64,000 bases of DNA from Limnephilus marmoratus (taxonomy: Eukaryota; Arthropoda; Insecta; Trichoptera; Limnephilidae). The position numbers and the translations under genes were made by a program. Of the stretch, positions 8,336-18,855 are shown piece by piece (the stretch's first letter is position 1; every line of letters starts with the position of its first letter). The stretch lies in NCBI GenBank assembly GCA_917880885.1, contig OU862907.1, forward strand, positions 71,791,072 through 71,855,071. Direction: 5' to 3'. Under the pieces are notes generated by a model. It searched no databases. It was not told the DNA's origin and was given only the letters and a program-made list of their open reading frames with translations.

Positions 8336-10039
8336 CAGTGGCGCACACAGAAAAAATAATCGGGGGGGTTTGTTCAAAACATAAAATGCATGCTGTATCC
8401 ATATCTATTCAAGCGTTTATATACTAATGTACAGTGTGTATCAGAGGTTCCTAGCCTTTTCTGGCTCACTGCTCACTATCCGTATAGTATTTTCTTCAAC
8501 GCCCCTCCCCCTTCATTAAGAAATGCGTGACAATACGCAATACGCATAGAAAAAGCGCCGCAGGCGAAATTCTTTTGAATGTGAAAGATACTTAACAGTT
8601 GCAAGGTAAAGCTCATCAACGCCCCAGTCAGTGGTGCGGTATCGCCCCACTTGGGAATCAATTGTGTAAATAAATAAAACACTCAATTAAATTAAATTTT
8701 AAATGACAAGAAATTTTATTTTTATAAAGTAGGCACGATTATATTTCTTCTCGCGGTGCAAAATTATTTGACTCTGAATAAGCCATGACAGTTTACATCA
8801 TCAATTAATATAATTATGTAACATAAAATAAGAAGCTCCGATAACAATCCAAAAATAATCTGGCAAACAAATAACTGTAAAATAGAAAACAATAAACAAA
8901 ATAAACCAGCCAAAGAAATTGAAGACGAAAATAAATTTAAAAAAAATGCTAATGAAAATCCAAAAATGGGCTAATGTATTCAATTCCTTCTTCGCAAAAG
9001 TTGGGCTAAACCTCGCCAAAAAAATTAGTGTGACAAAAGGATCGATACATTGATATACAAAATCTAAACTAATTTTATGATTTATTATGGTAATATTTTA
9101 TAATTTTCATACTGTTTAAATTAAACAAATAAATAAAAAAGTTAATTCAGTTGAATGTCTAATTTCATTGGTTTTTCTGCCAGTTTATCTAAAATAGAAT
9201 CGACTGTTTAAGTCATGTTTCTGTACACATGCAGAAGAGTCAACCCATTTAACCTATTTTCCGATGTAGAACTCCTTAAATAATTTTTTAATCTACGCAA
9301 TGTGGAAAATGTTCTTTCATTTTCTGCTGTAGATACGGGTAATACTGCTAATATATGCATCATTGTTTTTATATTCGGAAACATATTATTATCTCCACAA
9401 TGCTTCAGAGCACTTAAAGCATCTCTTGGCCATTTGTCTTTTTCCAGCCTAGTGATTGCTCTGTACCAAAACTTACTCTAATATAATAGATACTATTTGT
9501 TGACAAGCATAATAATTAGATAAGTGGCCTTGTGAACCCATAACCGTCCTAAAGTTCAGAGTTTAAGGACTATATTCCTGAATTCATAATTTTCCCTTAT
9601 ACGACCCATGCTAAAAAAACGTATCCCGAAAACTGCCTTAGTGATCAGTAAAAAAAAACAAGTTTTATTAGAAATGTTTACTTTTATATACCATGGATGT
9701 ATAAATGAACCAAAAAACAATGCACCTGGCAGCACTAGCTGTGCAAGGTTTTGGAGAGAGGTGCCGCAGGCGGGAGGGTAGAGCGGGCGGGGACATCCGT
9801 TCAAATTGTAAATTTTTGCATTTCGCACAACGTACCATGCGGTGAGCGCTAGTGATACTGGTAGCCAGCCAGCTGTAGCACCGCAAGCACCGGAGTTCTT
9901 TTCTAAGAAATTTTGCGTACAGGTTTATCTATACGTTTCTTATGTTGCTTTTGATTGGTAAAATAATATATCCTTTAGGTTGAAAATCGGGGGGGGGGGG
10001 GGTTTAAACCCCAAAACCCCCGTCGCGTGTACTCCAATG
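8336..10039 (-). mobile_element. hAT transposon with transposase remnant
   Basis: The element begins CAGTGGCGCACACAG and ends in an imperfect inverted match. It is flanked by 'gataaggc' (8328-8335) and 'gata-ggc' (10040-10046), a decayed 8-base target duplication. Block b at 44390-44420 has the empty site. G-rich runs sit just inside both ends. On the minus strand at about 9480-9130 a broken transposase C-terminus reads L-P-V-S-T-A-E-N-E-R-T-F-S, then L-R-R-L-K-N-Y-L-R-S-S, and L-L-H-V-Y-R. This is the hAT dimerisation domain. The catalytic N-terminal part is not recognisable. Confidence 0.75.
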
Positions 10040-10689
10040 GATAGGCTATTTTGCTGTTTTTGCACATCACGGGGTAAAGGACGTATATGGCACGGGTAGC
10101 TGATTTGAGTTTGTTCTGTATGTGGTGGCGCCGTGGCGCTAAGTGGTTTTAGAATCTAAGTTAGGCCAAAGTACTTCATAGTTTTGAAACACGGTACATA
10201 GGTTCGGCGGATATTTAGGGTTTCCTCTACTGACTTTGGTGGCCACGATTTTGGTGGGGTTGACTGAGATTCTACATTTTATAATAAATGCTTCTAAAGT
10301 AAAAGATGTGATTGAACTCGTAGGGTGCAATTCAGAGCACTTACTGAGCTTAAAATGAGAAGGGTGTCATCGGCTAATTGAACTATTATGGTGTTTCCAT
10401 AGAGTTTCATTTCAGTGGTGTGGTGGTCATTTGGTTTAATTGTAAGGGTGCGTAGGAAGCAGGGTACGTATTGTACAAAAGAAGAATCGTAACCGAGTTC
10501 GCACACTGTGTAGATTAGGGCTTCGTGCCAACCCATTTGGACGCATTTTACTATTTCAAGTGAGACCATTGTGGAGTGGATGTGGGTGAAAGCCGTGCGT
10601 TTTGTGTGTGACTATACGGAGAAGCTTGTGTCGGGTTGAGTTATTTTTAGTATAGTCTAGCGACCATGATTTTTGCAACGATTTTATTA

Positions 10690-11037
10690 TTATTATAAGC
10701 AATAATTGTCAGCCTGAAACACTCATCCACATTGAAAAATCTTCCCAGAAAAGATACTTGACGCCAACGCGACTTGAACCCGTGTCCTTCTGATTGCCGG
10801 TCAGCTGCTCTTGACCACTGAGCTATGGCGGCTTATCTAATACCCGCCAAATAATTCAATATATACTAGTGTTTCATTCAACAATTACCTTCTGCTTATT
10901 ATATTTTTTCCACCTGAAAACAAGCAACTTTATTTTTGCAAGAGAAACATTGTTAGTGTAAAATCCCAACGTGAATGTGGATTCATTCATTCAATGTGGA
11001 TGAGTGTTTCAGGCAGACAATTATTGCTTATAATAAT
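10690..11037. mobile_element. MITE with tRNA-like core, copy 1
   Basis: The terminal inverted repeats start TATAAGCAATAATTGTC and pair over about 43 bases with a single mismatch against the right end (10990-11037). The element lies inside the jockey-like fragment, whose other copy (45110) lacks it. The interior holds a 73-base tRNA-like sequence. A related element lies at 21720-22200. Confidence 0.65.
10760..10832 (-). tRNA. tRNA-like sequence (pseudo-tRNA) in MITE
   Basis: On the minus strand, acceptor strands GCCGCCA and TGGCGTC pair at 6 of 7 positions. A D arm with TAGCTCAGTGG (box A) and a T arm with GGTTCAAGTCG (box B) are present. The anticodon stem CTGA/TCAG closes a loop CCGGCAA lacking U33, so GGC as anticodon is doubtful. 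I read it as a tRNA-derived transposon segment rather than a working tRNA. Confidence 0.5.
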
Positions 11038-11212
11038 TGTTACCCTTTGCGCTATGCATAAAAATCTTGTCGAAACGTTAGTTTATCAATTATAAAAAAT
11101 AATAATTGATTTTATTATTATTCGAGGGAAGTGAGATATTTTGCTAATAATTTTCATCAAGAGATAAATCTTTCCCCGGTTTGGGGTACTAAAATGACGT
11201 CTGTTTTTTGTT

Positions 11213-11620
11213 TGAGGCGCAGAGAACAATAATTCCCATCAGGGCCTTTTTCATATTTTATGATGCTGTCTGGAGGGTGTGTTAGGGAAAGGTAGGAGAA
11301 AAAGTTCTGAATAGGAAAAAGGTATGAGGTGTGAGGGGTGGGTAGGTATCTGGGTCAGTTTGTCCAGTAGTGGCGGACGAATGAATTCATTCCTTCCACT
11401 GCGGTGCAAATCCTACTGAGTCTTTCTGGAGAGTTCAAAAGATCTCCCTCAACGAGTCTCGGCCTGCCGCATTTGGGGAGCAGATGCATCCGCCGCCAAG
11501 ATCCAGAAAAATCTGATCCCATGAACCCGGGCACCCCTTCTAAATCACCAAACATAGCGAACCACTTGGGGTGACCTGTGGCAGAATATTGATTAACCAA
11601 TAAAAGGTTCTCCCAAATTG
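11213..11620 (-). repeat. SINE-like repeat S, copy 4 (long variant)
   Basis: It carries 'gaggcgcagagaacaataat', the long-variant middle 'ccagtagtggcggacgaatg' and 'cacttggggtgacctgtgg'. It directly precedes the jockey-like fragment on the minus strand, an arrangement repeated at 45206-45655. Confidence 0.6.
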
Positions 11621-11683
11621 AATCATGTAACACACAATTCCACTATAAAACATACATTATTACCAACTATCTTTAACTGATTA

Positions 11684-11908
11684 TGTTATATACAGACTCG
11701 AGTGTAGGCTTGGTTATTTAGTAATAATGCGCGTATTGGCGATATGGATATTTATTATAAATATTGGCTATGAATACGTCCCATCTAAAGTGCTGGCGGT
11801 AGGAAAAAGAGAGCGAGGAGAGGCCTGCATCTCCTTTTATATGTGGGATCACCTGTCTCGCTCTTGCGTGCCGGAAACAGGTGTGCCACCCCAAAAACCT
11901 CTCTCACA
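11684..11908 (-). repeat. 3' LTR of the Ty3/gypsy element
   Basis: Begins TGTTATATACAGACTCG and ends CTCTCTCACA in plus orientation, so it has TG...CA termini in both senses. It is the same length as the other LTR, with about 20 differences by eye (8-9%), which implies an old insertion. Confidence 0.85.
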
Positions 11909-11925
11909 TCCTCCCCTACTTAAAC
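11909..11925 (-). other. Polypurine tract of the Ty3/gypsy element
   Basis: The minus strand reads AGTAGGGGAGGA immediately before the 3' LTR, the expected place and composition for the plus-strand primer. Confidence 0.6.
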
Positions 11926-12685
11926 TGGAGATTCCTGGCTACATATTTGATACCTATAGCTACATATGTCATACATCATATTATTATATTTCATATTTTA
12001 CACATTACATTTAAAATTAACACAACATTTGCTTTTGTTCTTTCTGTTTCCTTTCTGTCCATTTCTGTCCATTTCGTCCCGTCCTCCTCCTCGACTGCGA
12101 AGTGCTTTCACCTAGGCCGAAGCCTTCCTTGCCATGGGTTAGACCTGAAACATGGAGAAACAGAATTAGAGACACTTCTATTACTTAACATACTGGAGAG
12201 ATCTAATTCGTCCGTCGACAATTCCAACGTGTCAGACGCGAATTCCTGGTTATCTTCCTCCTGCCATGAAACATGTAATTCCTTTAGCTGGTCTAAATGT
12301 CTTTTTAGACACCATATTAGACTTGTTAATTTTTATGAAATATATTTTACTACCTTTTTTATCAACAATAACCCCAGGGACCCATAACCTATTACCCTGA
12401 GATCTGAAATCTCTAGTCATTACTTTCTGACCTATATTAAAAACCTGATTTAACTCTATCCTTATATTGTCTTTTCTGATTGTTTAGGCTCTAAGTAACC
12501 TTTTTCATTACTTTGTTTCGTCGAGTAGAACCTGAACTACCCGTTCTATCCTCAATTTTCCTTGGAATCAGAGAGTCAAATACTGTTCTAATTTTTCTAC
12601 CCATTAATAATACAGATGGCTCACACCCTGTTGTTGCGTGAACTGTATTCCTATAGTCTGCTGAAAAGTTACCTAACTTTTCTTT
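11926..12685 (-). pseudogene. Integrase C-terminal continuation and 3' untranslated part
   Basis: Beyond the stop that ends the long pol frame, integrase-like coding continues in the same frame for roughly 50-60 codons (R-N-T-V-H-A-T-T-G then S-V-L-L-M-G-R-K), before further breaks. Such residues are typical of the integrase core end. The rest to the LTR is AT-rich with no clear product. Confidence 0.5.
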
Positions 12686-15475
12686 TTAATCTGAAGGAAA
12701 TCTATTATGTTTACAAATTTTTTTAAGGAAATTTTTACAAGTCTTTACTGTAGCTTCAGCTTGCCCGTTGCTACTAGGGTGATTGACTGGACTAGTGATA
12801 TGTTCTATCCCATTTTTCTTACAAAAATTTTCAAAATCCTCAGAACAAAAACACGTACCATTATCACTAACTAAAGTTGCTGGAAAACCAAATTGCGAAA
12901 ATAATCTATGAAGTATTTCGATATTTTCTTTTGAAGACAGACTGTTTACTTCCAGACACTCAATCCACTTTGAAGAAGAGTCTACCACCACTAAAAAATT
13001 TTTGTTATATAAACTACCATGATCAATATGTACCCAGAACCATACTTCAGGTTCATATGGCCACACTGCTAAAGAACTCTTTTGTGATTCTGGTATAATT
13101 TCTAAACAATCTCTACAATTTTCCGTTATTTTCTCCAAATCTTGATTAATTTTTGGCCACCAGACAAAGCTTTTTGCAATGCCCTTAGTCTTAAAAACCC
13201 CTAAATGAGATCTATGTAACATCTTTAAAACCTCTTGTCTTAAAGACTCAGGTACAACAACCCTATGTTGATATAAAACACACCCATTTATCAAAGACAA
13301 TTCTAACCTTTTTTCCCAAAAAATTCTAATAAAGTTACCACTTTGTGCCTTTTTTACTGATGCTGGCCAACCTTCGATAAGAAATTTTTTTACTTGACCT
13401 AACACATCATCCTTTTCGGTTTCGCTTTTTATCACGTCTAAAGACAAATTAAACCCATTATTCTCGAAATAATTAATGTAATCAGACTCTATCTCATCTT
13501 CACAGCTAACCTTTTCAATCGGACACCTGCTCAGAAAGTCTGAACAATTATTTTTCGATTTTACATATTCAATTTTAAAATTAAACGAACCTAACATAAT
13601 AGCATACCTCTGTAACCTTGACGCGGCAATCTTAGGTACTTCTTTATTTTCACCTAAAATTCTGACTAACGGCTGATTATCCACAGCTAAAATAAATTCT
13701 CTGCCGTACAAATATTGATAAAACTTTTTAATCCCAAAAATAATTGCTGTTGCTTCAATATCTAGAATAGAATAATTCTTTTCCGCTTTAGTTAAAGTTC
13801 TGCTTGCGAACCCTATCGGTCTTTCTACGCCATTTTGAAACCTATGAATTAATGTTGCTCCTACCCTATTAAAACTACCATCTGTGACAAGTTTCACAGG
13901 TATATTTTCGTCAAAATGCGTTAAAACCCTATCCGAAGGTAATATTCTTTTAATTATCGCAAAACTATTTTCTTGTTCCGTACCCCATTGAAACTTAACA
14001 TCTTTTTTAAGTAATTCGTATAATGGTGACAATATATTTGCCATATTTGGAATAAAATTACGATAATAACTAATCATACCTAATAAACTTCTTAAATTAT
14101 TTAAATCACTAGGTGCTGGTGCATTTAAAATGGCTTCTTTATTCCGTTCACACGGTTGAATCCCTTGTTCACTTATCTTATAACCTAAAAACTCAATAAC
14201 TTTTAAATTGAATTCACACTTGTCACTATTCACTGTTAGATTACAATGTTTTAACCTTTCTAACACGACACACACGTTTTTCTCTAAATCGTCTTCGTCT
14301 TCCCCTATCACGATAATATCATCCAAGTAAAACGTCATGTTCTGTAATCCTGACAAACAATTTGCCATTGCCTTTGCAAATATAGCTGGCGCGGGAGATA
14401 ACCCGTACACTAACCGCTTATACTGAAACAATCCTAAATGGGTATTGATTGTTGTAAAACGCCTACACTCCTTTTTTAAAACAAATTGGTTATACGCCGA
14501 TTTAAGATCAATTTTTGCAAAAACTTTCCCACCATTTACTTTCGTTAATAGCTCCTCTATCCTAGGTAATGAATATTTGTCAACTAATAACTGATTATTC
14601 ACTGTCGATTTATAATCACCACATAACCTAATGCTACCGTTTTTCTTAATCACTGGAACAACCGGACTTGCAAAATCACTAAATTGAACTTGTTCTATAA
14701 TACCGTCTGAGAGTAAATTATTTAACTCACTTTCGACTTTTTCTTTCAAAGCGAACGGCATTACTCTGTGATTACGAAATATCGGAATGGCGGTCTCCTT
14801 TAAAGTTAAATTCACTTCGTACTTATTAAATTTTCCTAGTTTATCGGTAAAAACTTCTGGAATTTTTTTTACTAATCGCTGCTTCAAAGTATTCTGTTTT
14901 ATACTGTTTATGATTCCGTTAATGCCGACGTTAAAAAGATTCATAAAATCACGCCCCACTATCGAGAACGAAGCACTTGTGACAACAACAAATTTCAAAT
15001 TATGACACTGACCGTTAAATTCCACTTGTGGAGTGATTGTACCTACCACTTTCACGAGCGTATTGTCAAAACCCCGTAGACTAATGTCTTCGTGCACTAG
15101 CTTAATTCTACTGAATTTACTGAAATAACACTCCTTGGAAATTACGCAATAAGATGCTCCAGAATCTACCATGAATTTTCTCTTGATCCCGTCTAGTGAA
15201 ACTTCAATAAAAAATGGTTCGACACTATTAACTTCACCCAACTTTGTATCCGACAACAAAGTATTCACATTCTTACGTGTTGAGGAACGCTTGCACTGTT
15301 TTGCTAGATGACCCTTCGTCCCACAAATTTTACATAAATAATTTTTATATCTACATTCCGTCGCGATGTGATTATTGTGTCCACAAACGGTACAATAATG
15401 TTTCACAGCGTTCGCTGGCGACAGTGACCGTGCCTTGTTGCCATGCCTGAAACGATTCACGTCTCTGTCTTTCAC
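12686..15475 (-). CDS. pol: Ty3/gypsy pol polyprotein with nucleocapsid end of gag
   Basis: A 929-residue open frame. Two CCHC knuckles lie at residues 28-41 and 48-61 (nucleocapsid). Protease D-S-G is at 104-106. Reverse transcriptase spans about 235-420 with Y-L-D-D at 383-386. RNase H acidic residues are near D532, E574 and D599. Integrase zinc residues are H754, H757, C787 and C790, and the DDE residues are D818, D871 and E907 (D-D-35-E spacing). The order PR-RT-RH-IN places it in Ty3/gypsy, and the style of the reverse transcriptase recalls the Mag/K02A2.6-like lineage, which I cannot confirm. The frame stops inside integrase, so the enzyme is truncated. Confidence 0.85.
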   Translation of the reverse strand: MKDRDVNRFRHGNKARSLSPANAVKHYCTVCGHNNHIATECRYKNYLCKICGTKGHLAKQCKRSSTRKNVNTLLSDTKLGEVNSVEPFFIEVSLDGIKRKFMVDSGASYCVISKECYFSKFSRIKLVHEDISLRGFDNTLVKVVGTITPQVEFNGQCHNLKFVVVTSASFSIVGRDFMNLFNVGINGIINSIKQNTLKQRLVKKIPEVFTDKLGKFNKYEVNLTLKETAIPIFRNHRVMPFALKEKVESELNNLLSDGIIEQVQFSDFASPVVPVIKKNGSIRLCGDYKSTVNNQLLVDKYSLPRIEELLTKVNGGKVFAKIDLKSAYNQFVLKKECRRFTTINTHLGLFQYKRLVYGLSPAPAIFAKAMANCLSGLQNMTFYLDDIIVIGEDEDDLEKNVCVVLERLKHCNLTVNSDKCEFNLKVIEFLGYKISEQGIQPCERNKEAILNAPAPSDLNNLRSLLGMISYYRNFIPNMANILSPLYELLKKDVKFQWGTEQENSFAIIKRILPSDRVLTHFDENIPVKLVTDGSFNRVGATLIHRFQNGVERPIGFASRTLTKAEKNYSILDIEATAIIFGIKKFYQYLYGREFILAVDNQPLVRILGENKEVPKIAASRLQRYAIMLGSFNFKIEYVKSKNNCSDFLSRCPIEKVSCEDEIESDYINYFENNGFNLSLDVIKSETEKDDVLGQVKKFLIEGWPASVKKAQSGNFIRIFWEKRLELSLINGCVLYQHRVVVPESLRQEVLKMLHRSHLGVFKTKGIAKSFVWWPKINQDLEKITENCRDCLEIIPESQKSSLAVWPYEPEVWFWVHIDHGSLYNKNFLVVVDSSSKWIECLEVNSLSSKENIEILHRLFSQFGFPATLVSDNGTCFCSEDFENFCKKNGIEHITSPVNHPSSNGQAEATVKTCKNFLKKICKHNRFPSD

Positions 15476-15816
15476 ACGCGAATTATTAGAAGAGAGTCGT
15501 AAACCGTATTGTCAACTCGGGACTGCGCCTGAGTTGAAGCTACAAGGTCAATGCACTCGGCGACTTGTAAACATTTTTCGAACGAGTACAATTCACCCTC
15601 GAGAAATAATTTTTCTCTAACCTTTCCTGGTTTACATCCTAATACAAAGAAATCCCTTAAATTTACTGATAAACTATTCCCAAATTTGCAATTAGTAGAA
15701 AGAGACTTTAAACGTACTGCTAAATCGCGAATTGATTCGTCATTTCTTTGTTTAGCACTGTAAAACTTAGATCTCACTTCAAAAAAAACATTTCGTTGAA
15801 CAACAATACTCATCAA
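15472..15816 (-). pseudogene. gag: Ty3/gypsy gag, middle fragment
   Basis: This frame holds capsid-like helices, including the segment R-N-D-E-S-I-R-D-L-A-V-R-L, the type seen in Ty3/gypsy gag before the nucleocapsid. It sits in a different frame from both the preceding gag piece and the pol frame, so two frameshifts separate them. One could be a programmed shift in the family, but two make decay more likely. Confidence 0.65.
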
Positions 15817-16046
15817 GTTTAGATATCAAATCTTCAAACTTAATATCTGTTACCTTTTTAGGAATGCACAAATTAACCAATAAGGAAAAACAATCATCTT
15901 TCAATGCATTCAGGAAAATAGCCCTTTTCTTATCATCCGATGCAAACTTATCATCATTCACGAGGAGAAATTGTCCGAGGCGGACCTTGAAGTTCTCCCA
16001 GTTCCCGTCACGCAAACTGAAGGACTCCAATCCTCGAGACTCCATG
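15779..16046 (-). pseudogene. gag: Ty3/gypsy gag, N-terminal fragment
   Basis: I place the likely start at the ATG at 16046-16044, following a non-coding leader downstream of the LTR and primer site. The peptide holds D-G-N-W-E-N-F-K-V-R-L and K-K-R-A-I-F-L, typical of gag matrix/capsid starts. The frame ends at 15779 by a shift. Longer overlapping frames upstream are leader sequence. Confidence 0.65.
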
Positions 16047-16498
16047 TTCCCAATGCCCAGAAGGTACCCAAATAGAGAGAAAGAAAACAGAAAAAACAAA
16101 AACTTCCCAATGAGGCTTCTTCTTCTGCCGTCTGCTCCCTGGACCCTGCTCCGGAAACTGCTCCTTGACCCTGTGAATTGATGGCTCCTTCCAGACCCGT
16201 CACACAGTAACACCGATGGCTACCCCAGATCACTCCTGCGACCTGGATCTCCGATCCTTGACCCTCAGAGATGCCGATTGACGCTGGACCTCCCGTGCTT
16301 CCCTCTTCCGAAAAGCTGGCTGGCTCCAGTGTCTTCTTGCACTTCACTCCTTGCAGTGAAGTGTTGGAATAATTTCGGTCCGGCCTTTCTTACCGACCCG
16401 AAATAATAATGTTACCGCGTATTTTGCCAAATTTTTGTGCCAAAATTTTTTTGCGCGTCGATTCTTTTCGCGATCTGCCGTATTGTCAGAATCGTGTA

Positions 16499-16513
16499 CC
16501 GTAGGCTGCGCCA
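16499..16513 (-). other. Primer binding site of the Ty3/gypsy element
   Basis: One base inside the 5' LTR the minus strand reads TGGCGCAGCCTACGG. TGGCGCAG is complementary to a tRNA 3' end ...CTGCGCCA, as in insect serine tRNAs used by several gypsy-group elements. The match is partial beyond that. Confidence 0.55.
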
Positions 16514-16514
16514 C

Positions 16515-16739
16515 TGTTAAATACAGATTCGAGTGTAGGCGAGGTTATTTATAAATAATGCGCGAATTGGCGATATGGATATTTATTATAAGTAATGGCT
16601 ATAAATACGTCCTATCTAAAGTGCTGGCGGTAGGAAAAAGAGAGTGAGGAGAGGCCTGCATCTCCTTTTATATGCGGGATCACCTGTCTCGCTCTTGTAT
16701 GGCCGGAACCAGGTGTGCCACCCTAAAACCTCTCTCACA
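16515..16739 (-). repeat. 5' LTR of the Ty3/gypsy element
   Basis: Begins TGTTAAATACAGATTCG and ends CTCTCTCACA in plus orientation; 225 bases, matching 11684-11908 apart from about 20 differences. Transcription would start here on the minus strand; no TATA assignment was attempted. Confidence 0.85.
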
Positions 16740-17302
16740 GCAAGTATACATGATTATTTATTCCTTTAATTTACATTTTAAGTTGTCTATCGAGGATTTG
16801 ACAATTGCGAAGTTTTGTTTCATTCTAAATACGCATGAATTACTTAATTAACCGATACTAAGAAACTATTTTGTAATAAAAAAATTTTCAACCGAGTCCG
16901 TATGGAATCTTTTCCATATCCACAAAAGAAACAGAATAGCTCCTCTGAACGGGATACGGGAACCGATAGTTTTACAAAGATGATTCCCTTCCAGAAGTAT
17001 TGTATTAATGCGATGTATTTATAACTTACTCGCATAACTGATAAAACTGTTTGTATCTGCTCTCTACGTGACATTTGATGTATGAGGTCAAATAATCGTC
17101 TAAACTGTAAATTTGATTGTAGGTAGTCCAGAAAAACACCAAGCCGATGAATACTATCTTTTAATTGAATCTAATTGCAAAAAACTTCATTATAACCACT
17201 CATAAATTGGATTTATTAATTCATTTTCGGTTGCAGGTCTAATTTTTCTAAGCTTGGATCAATACTCATCATTATTACACTCGAACACTATCACAGAAGG
17301 CC
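16740..17302 (+). other. Upstream region of gene 2
   Basis: 16740-16990 matches 27613-27860 upstream of gene 3. A candidate 5' UTR acceptor 'cggttgcag' ends at 17236, followed by a leader to the start codon. No further gene was seen. Confidence 0.5.
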
Positions 17303-17456
17303 ATGGATCTTCCCAACCCAGAGAGTGTTTCCATCAAGGTGGAACCAGGCTCCCAGGAAGAAAGCGCAGGTGAAATGCCCTATACGGATATAGATATCTA
17401 CCTCCCGGATGTGAAGAAGGAATGTTTGCAGTATGCGGCGACTACTTCAACAGCCA
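17303..17456 (+). CDS. Gene 2 exon A: acidic N-terminal module
   Basis: It is 154 bases from ATG 17303 to donor GTAAGT, phase 1. The peptide carries I-K-V-E-P-G-S, E-E-S-A-G-E-M-P-Y and L-P-D-V-K-K-E-C. It differs from gene 1 exon A at only a few residues, and both psi-K-x-E sites are kept. With exons B and C the product is about 481 residues, the longest intact protein of the cluster. Confidence 0.75.
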
Positions 17457-18702
17457 GTAAGTTGCTTTGTAAATATAAGAACACGTTGAGTGTTGTTTCA
17501 GATATTCGGAAGTCATGTCCGTTATGAAACACTGTGCAGACAGTTATTCATTTTCATATTTACTCTACGTGTATCTTTACAGTTCACTGTCAAACTAAGC
17601 AAACGTTTAAAAACTCTAGATCGTGAAAATTACACATCGCATTTGTGGGAAATGATGTAGTTTCGTGTATATTGTACTAATTATTTCAAAAACATCTATA
17701 AAATTGATGCAAAATAACAATATTATTTTGACAAAAAACAACCAAACTTCTTTGTGAAAGTGCTCATAAGTTAAATTGCGTTTCTTTCCCATGGATAAAT
17801 TAAAATATATCCATGTGAATAGGTTGCCGAGACAACGCGCGTATTTGCACCAAACTAGGGGTATTGGACATACTTGACACACGTTTAGTATCGCACATAA
17901 ATTTTTTCGTCAGACAAGCTGTCACGAGCTTCCACAAACAAGTTGCTCTGAGCCCTGTTTTGTGGAAAAATGCTTCCCTATGTTTTTGTGGGTTGCAAAA
18001 ATCGTTCTTGTGCTAATAGCAAATCCGATAAAGTTTCTTTCGATTTGTAAATTCACACAAATCACGTCTTACTTGAAAAATGTAACTATTCAAGGCTTTT
18101 GGCTACCAGTAGGTAATCGGTAAATGTCGAAATAAAATAAAACGAGATTCGAAACGTAGAAAAACCTAAGTGTCGCAAGGACAACCATAGTGGCTACGTC
18201 GATCTACTTCCCTTTATGAAATGCTCTCTTTTTCTCTTGCATTTTATTTTTCGCTTGATACTTAAATCAAGAAGTGCGTGCTTCATTGTTTATTGTTTTA
18301 TCCGCGCACACGTATTATCTGAATTGCCATCGTTTTCTTAGCTATGCAAGATGAAACAAACAAGTGCTTTATTTTTGTTTGATAAGTATGACTATAAAAG
18401 TTTTTGTGTTTGTATAGTCTGTATTTCCGAAATGTACATCTAGGATCCTTCTTGTTTCTCAAACCAGAAAATTTAAAGATATAATTTTGATATATAATTG
18501 CTGTATGTTCAGTAGAGGGAAGTCCTTACATAAATATACTGCCGAGAATCTACAAAGTTGTTGTAATTACTTTAATAAGGGCTTTCTGTGCGTTGTCAAT
18601 ATTTTATCTTTGTTTTTACTAAATTTTCCATTGGTATCTTTATTCGTTTTTTTTTTGACAAAAACAATATGCTGTTATGAGTATTGTGTTTTGTTTCTCT
18701 AG
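17457..18702 (+). other. Gene 2 intron 1
   Basis: It aligns in part with introns 1 of genes 1 and 3 but lacks the LINE and foldback element. It has its own insert at about 17960-18400 holding a 26-codon frame (17970-18050) starting M-L-P-Y-V-F-V-G-C-K-N-R-S, weakly reminiscent of a THAP-domain start. The first THAP cysteine is missing, so I do not call a gene. Confidence 0.4.
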
Positions 18703-18855
18703 GTAGCATTAATGTGGAGCTTGTTACCATCAAGAAAGAACCGGGATCCCGAGAAGATGTGAAAAGCGCAATTCCTTATACGGAAATTGACATAGAACTC
18801 CCGGATGTTAAAAAGGAATGCTTCGAGCGCTCTGAAGGATTGACCCAGACAAAAG
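18703..18855 (+). CDS. Gene 2 exon B: second acidic module
   Basis: 153 bases, phase 1 at both ends, acceptor 'tttctctag'. The peptide has V-T-I-K-K-E-P-G-S, P-Y-T-E-I-D-I-E-L-P-D-V-K-K-E-C-F-E. The donor is GTTAAA rather than GTAAAA, a weaker site. If it fails, translation would end after two codons at the in-frame TAA, giving a finger-less short protein. Confidence 0.7.

Larger units (their letters stand above)
10046..11212 (-). pseudogene. Jockey-like LINE reverse-transcriptase fragment, copy a
   Basis: Minus-strand pieces in order are: I-L-V-P-K-P-like start near 11200, A-F-T-H-I-H-S-T, G-W-H-E-A-L-I-Y-T-V-C-E-L-G, and Q-L-A-D-D-T-L-L-I, the reverse-transcriptase active-site box near 10380. 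A thumb-like tail around 10330-10140 follows. These match the jockey clade order, with many stops. A MITE (10690-11037) interrupts it. A second copy of the same fragment sits at 44417-45205 next to the same flanking repeat S. Confidence 0.65.
5640..11640. repeat. Composite repeat block, copy a
   Basis: With later inserts removed (5971-6199, 6663-7622, 8336-10039, 10690-11037), the remaining parts align with block b (37905-45655), and some also with 47478-48660. Shared parts include the segment with 'aataccaggaccaac' (6478 and 38256), the segment with 'aatattaggttaccat' (7800 and 41035), repeat S pieces, and the jockey-like fragment at 10046-11200. Each later insert can be dated as younger because the other copy has the empty site. 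Confidence 0.6.
11684..16739 (-). mobile_element. Ty3/gypsy LTR retrotransposon, near-complete but defective
   Basis: Two 225-base LTRs bound a 5,056-base element whose coding strand is minus. Order on the minus strand: 5' LTR (16739-16515), primer site, gag (two frames), pol with protease, reverse transcriptase, RNase H and integrase, a purine tract, and 3' LTR (11908-11684). No envelope frame was seen. Gag carries two frame breaks and integrase is cut by a stop, so it cannot be autonomous. Flanks show no matching 4-6 base duplication ('gatta' versus 'gcaag'). The right flank matches 27613 onward upstream of gene 3, which confirms that border. Confidence 0.85.

Noticed and set aside
10760..10832. 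Functional tRNA gene
   Set aside because: It lies within a MITE, a second copy shares the same context, and the anticodon loop lacks U33.
17970..18050. Possible THAP-domain start in gene 2 intron 1
   Set aside because: Only 26 codons, the first zinc cysteine is missing, and no continuation with the C2CH pattern was found.
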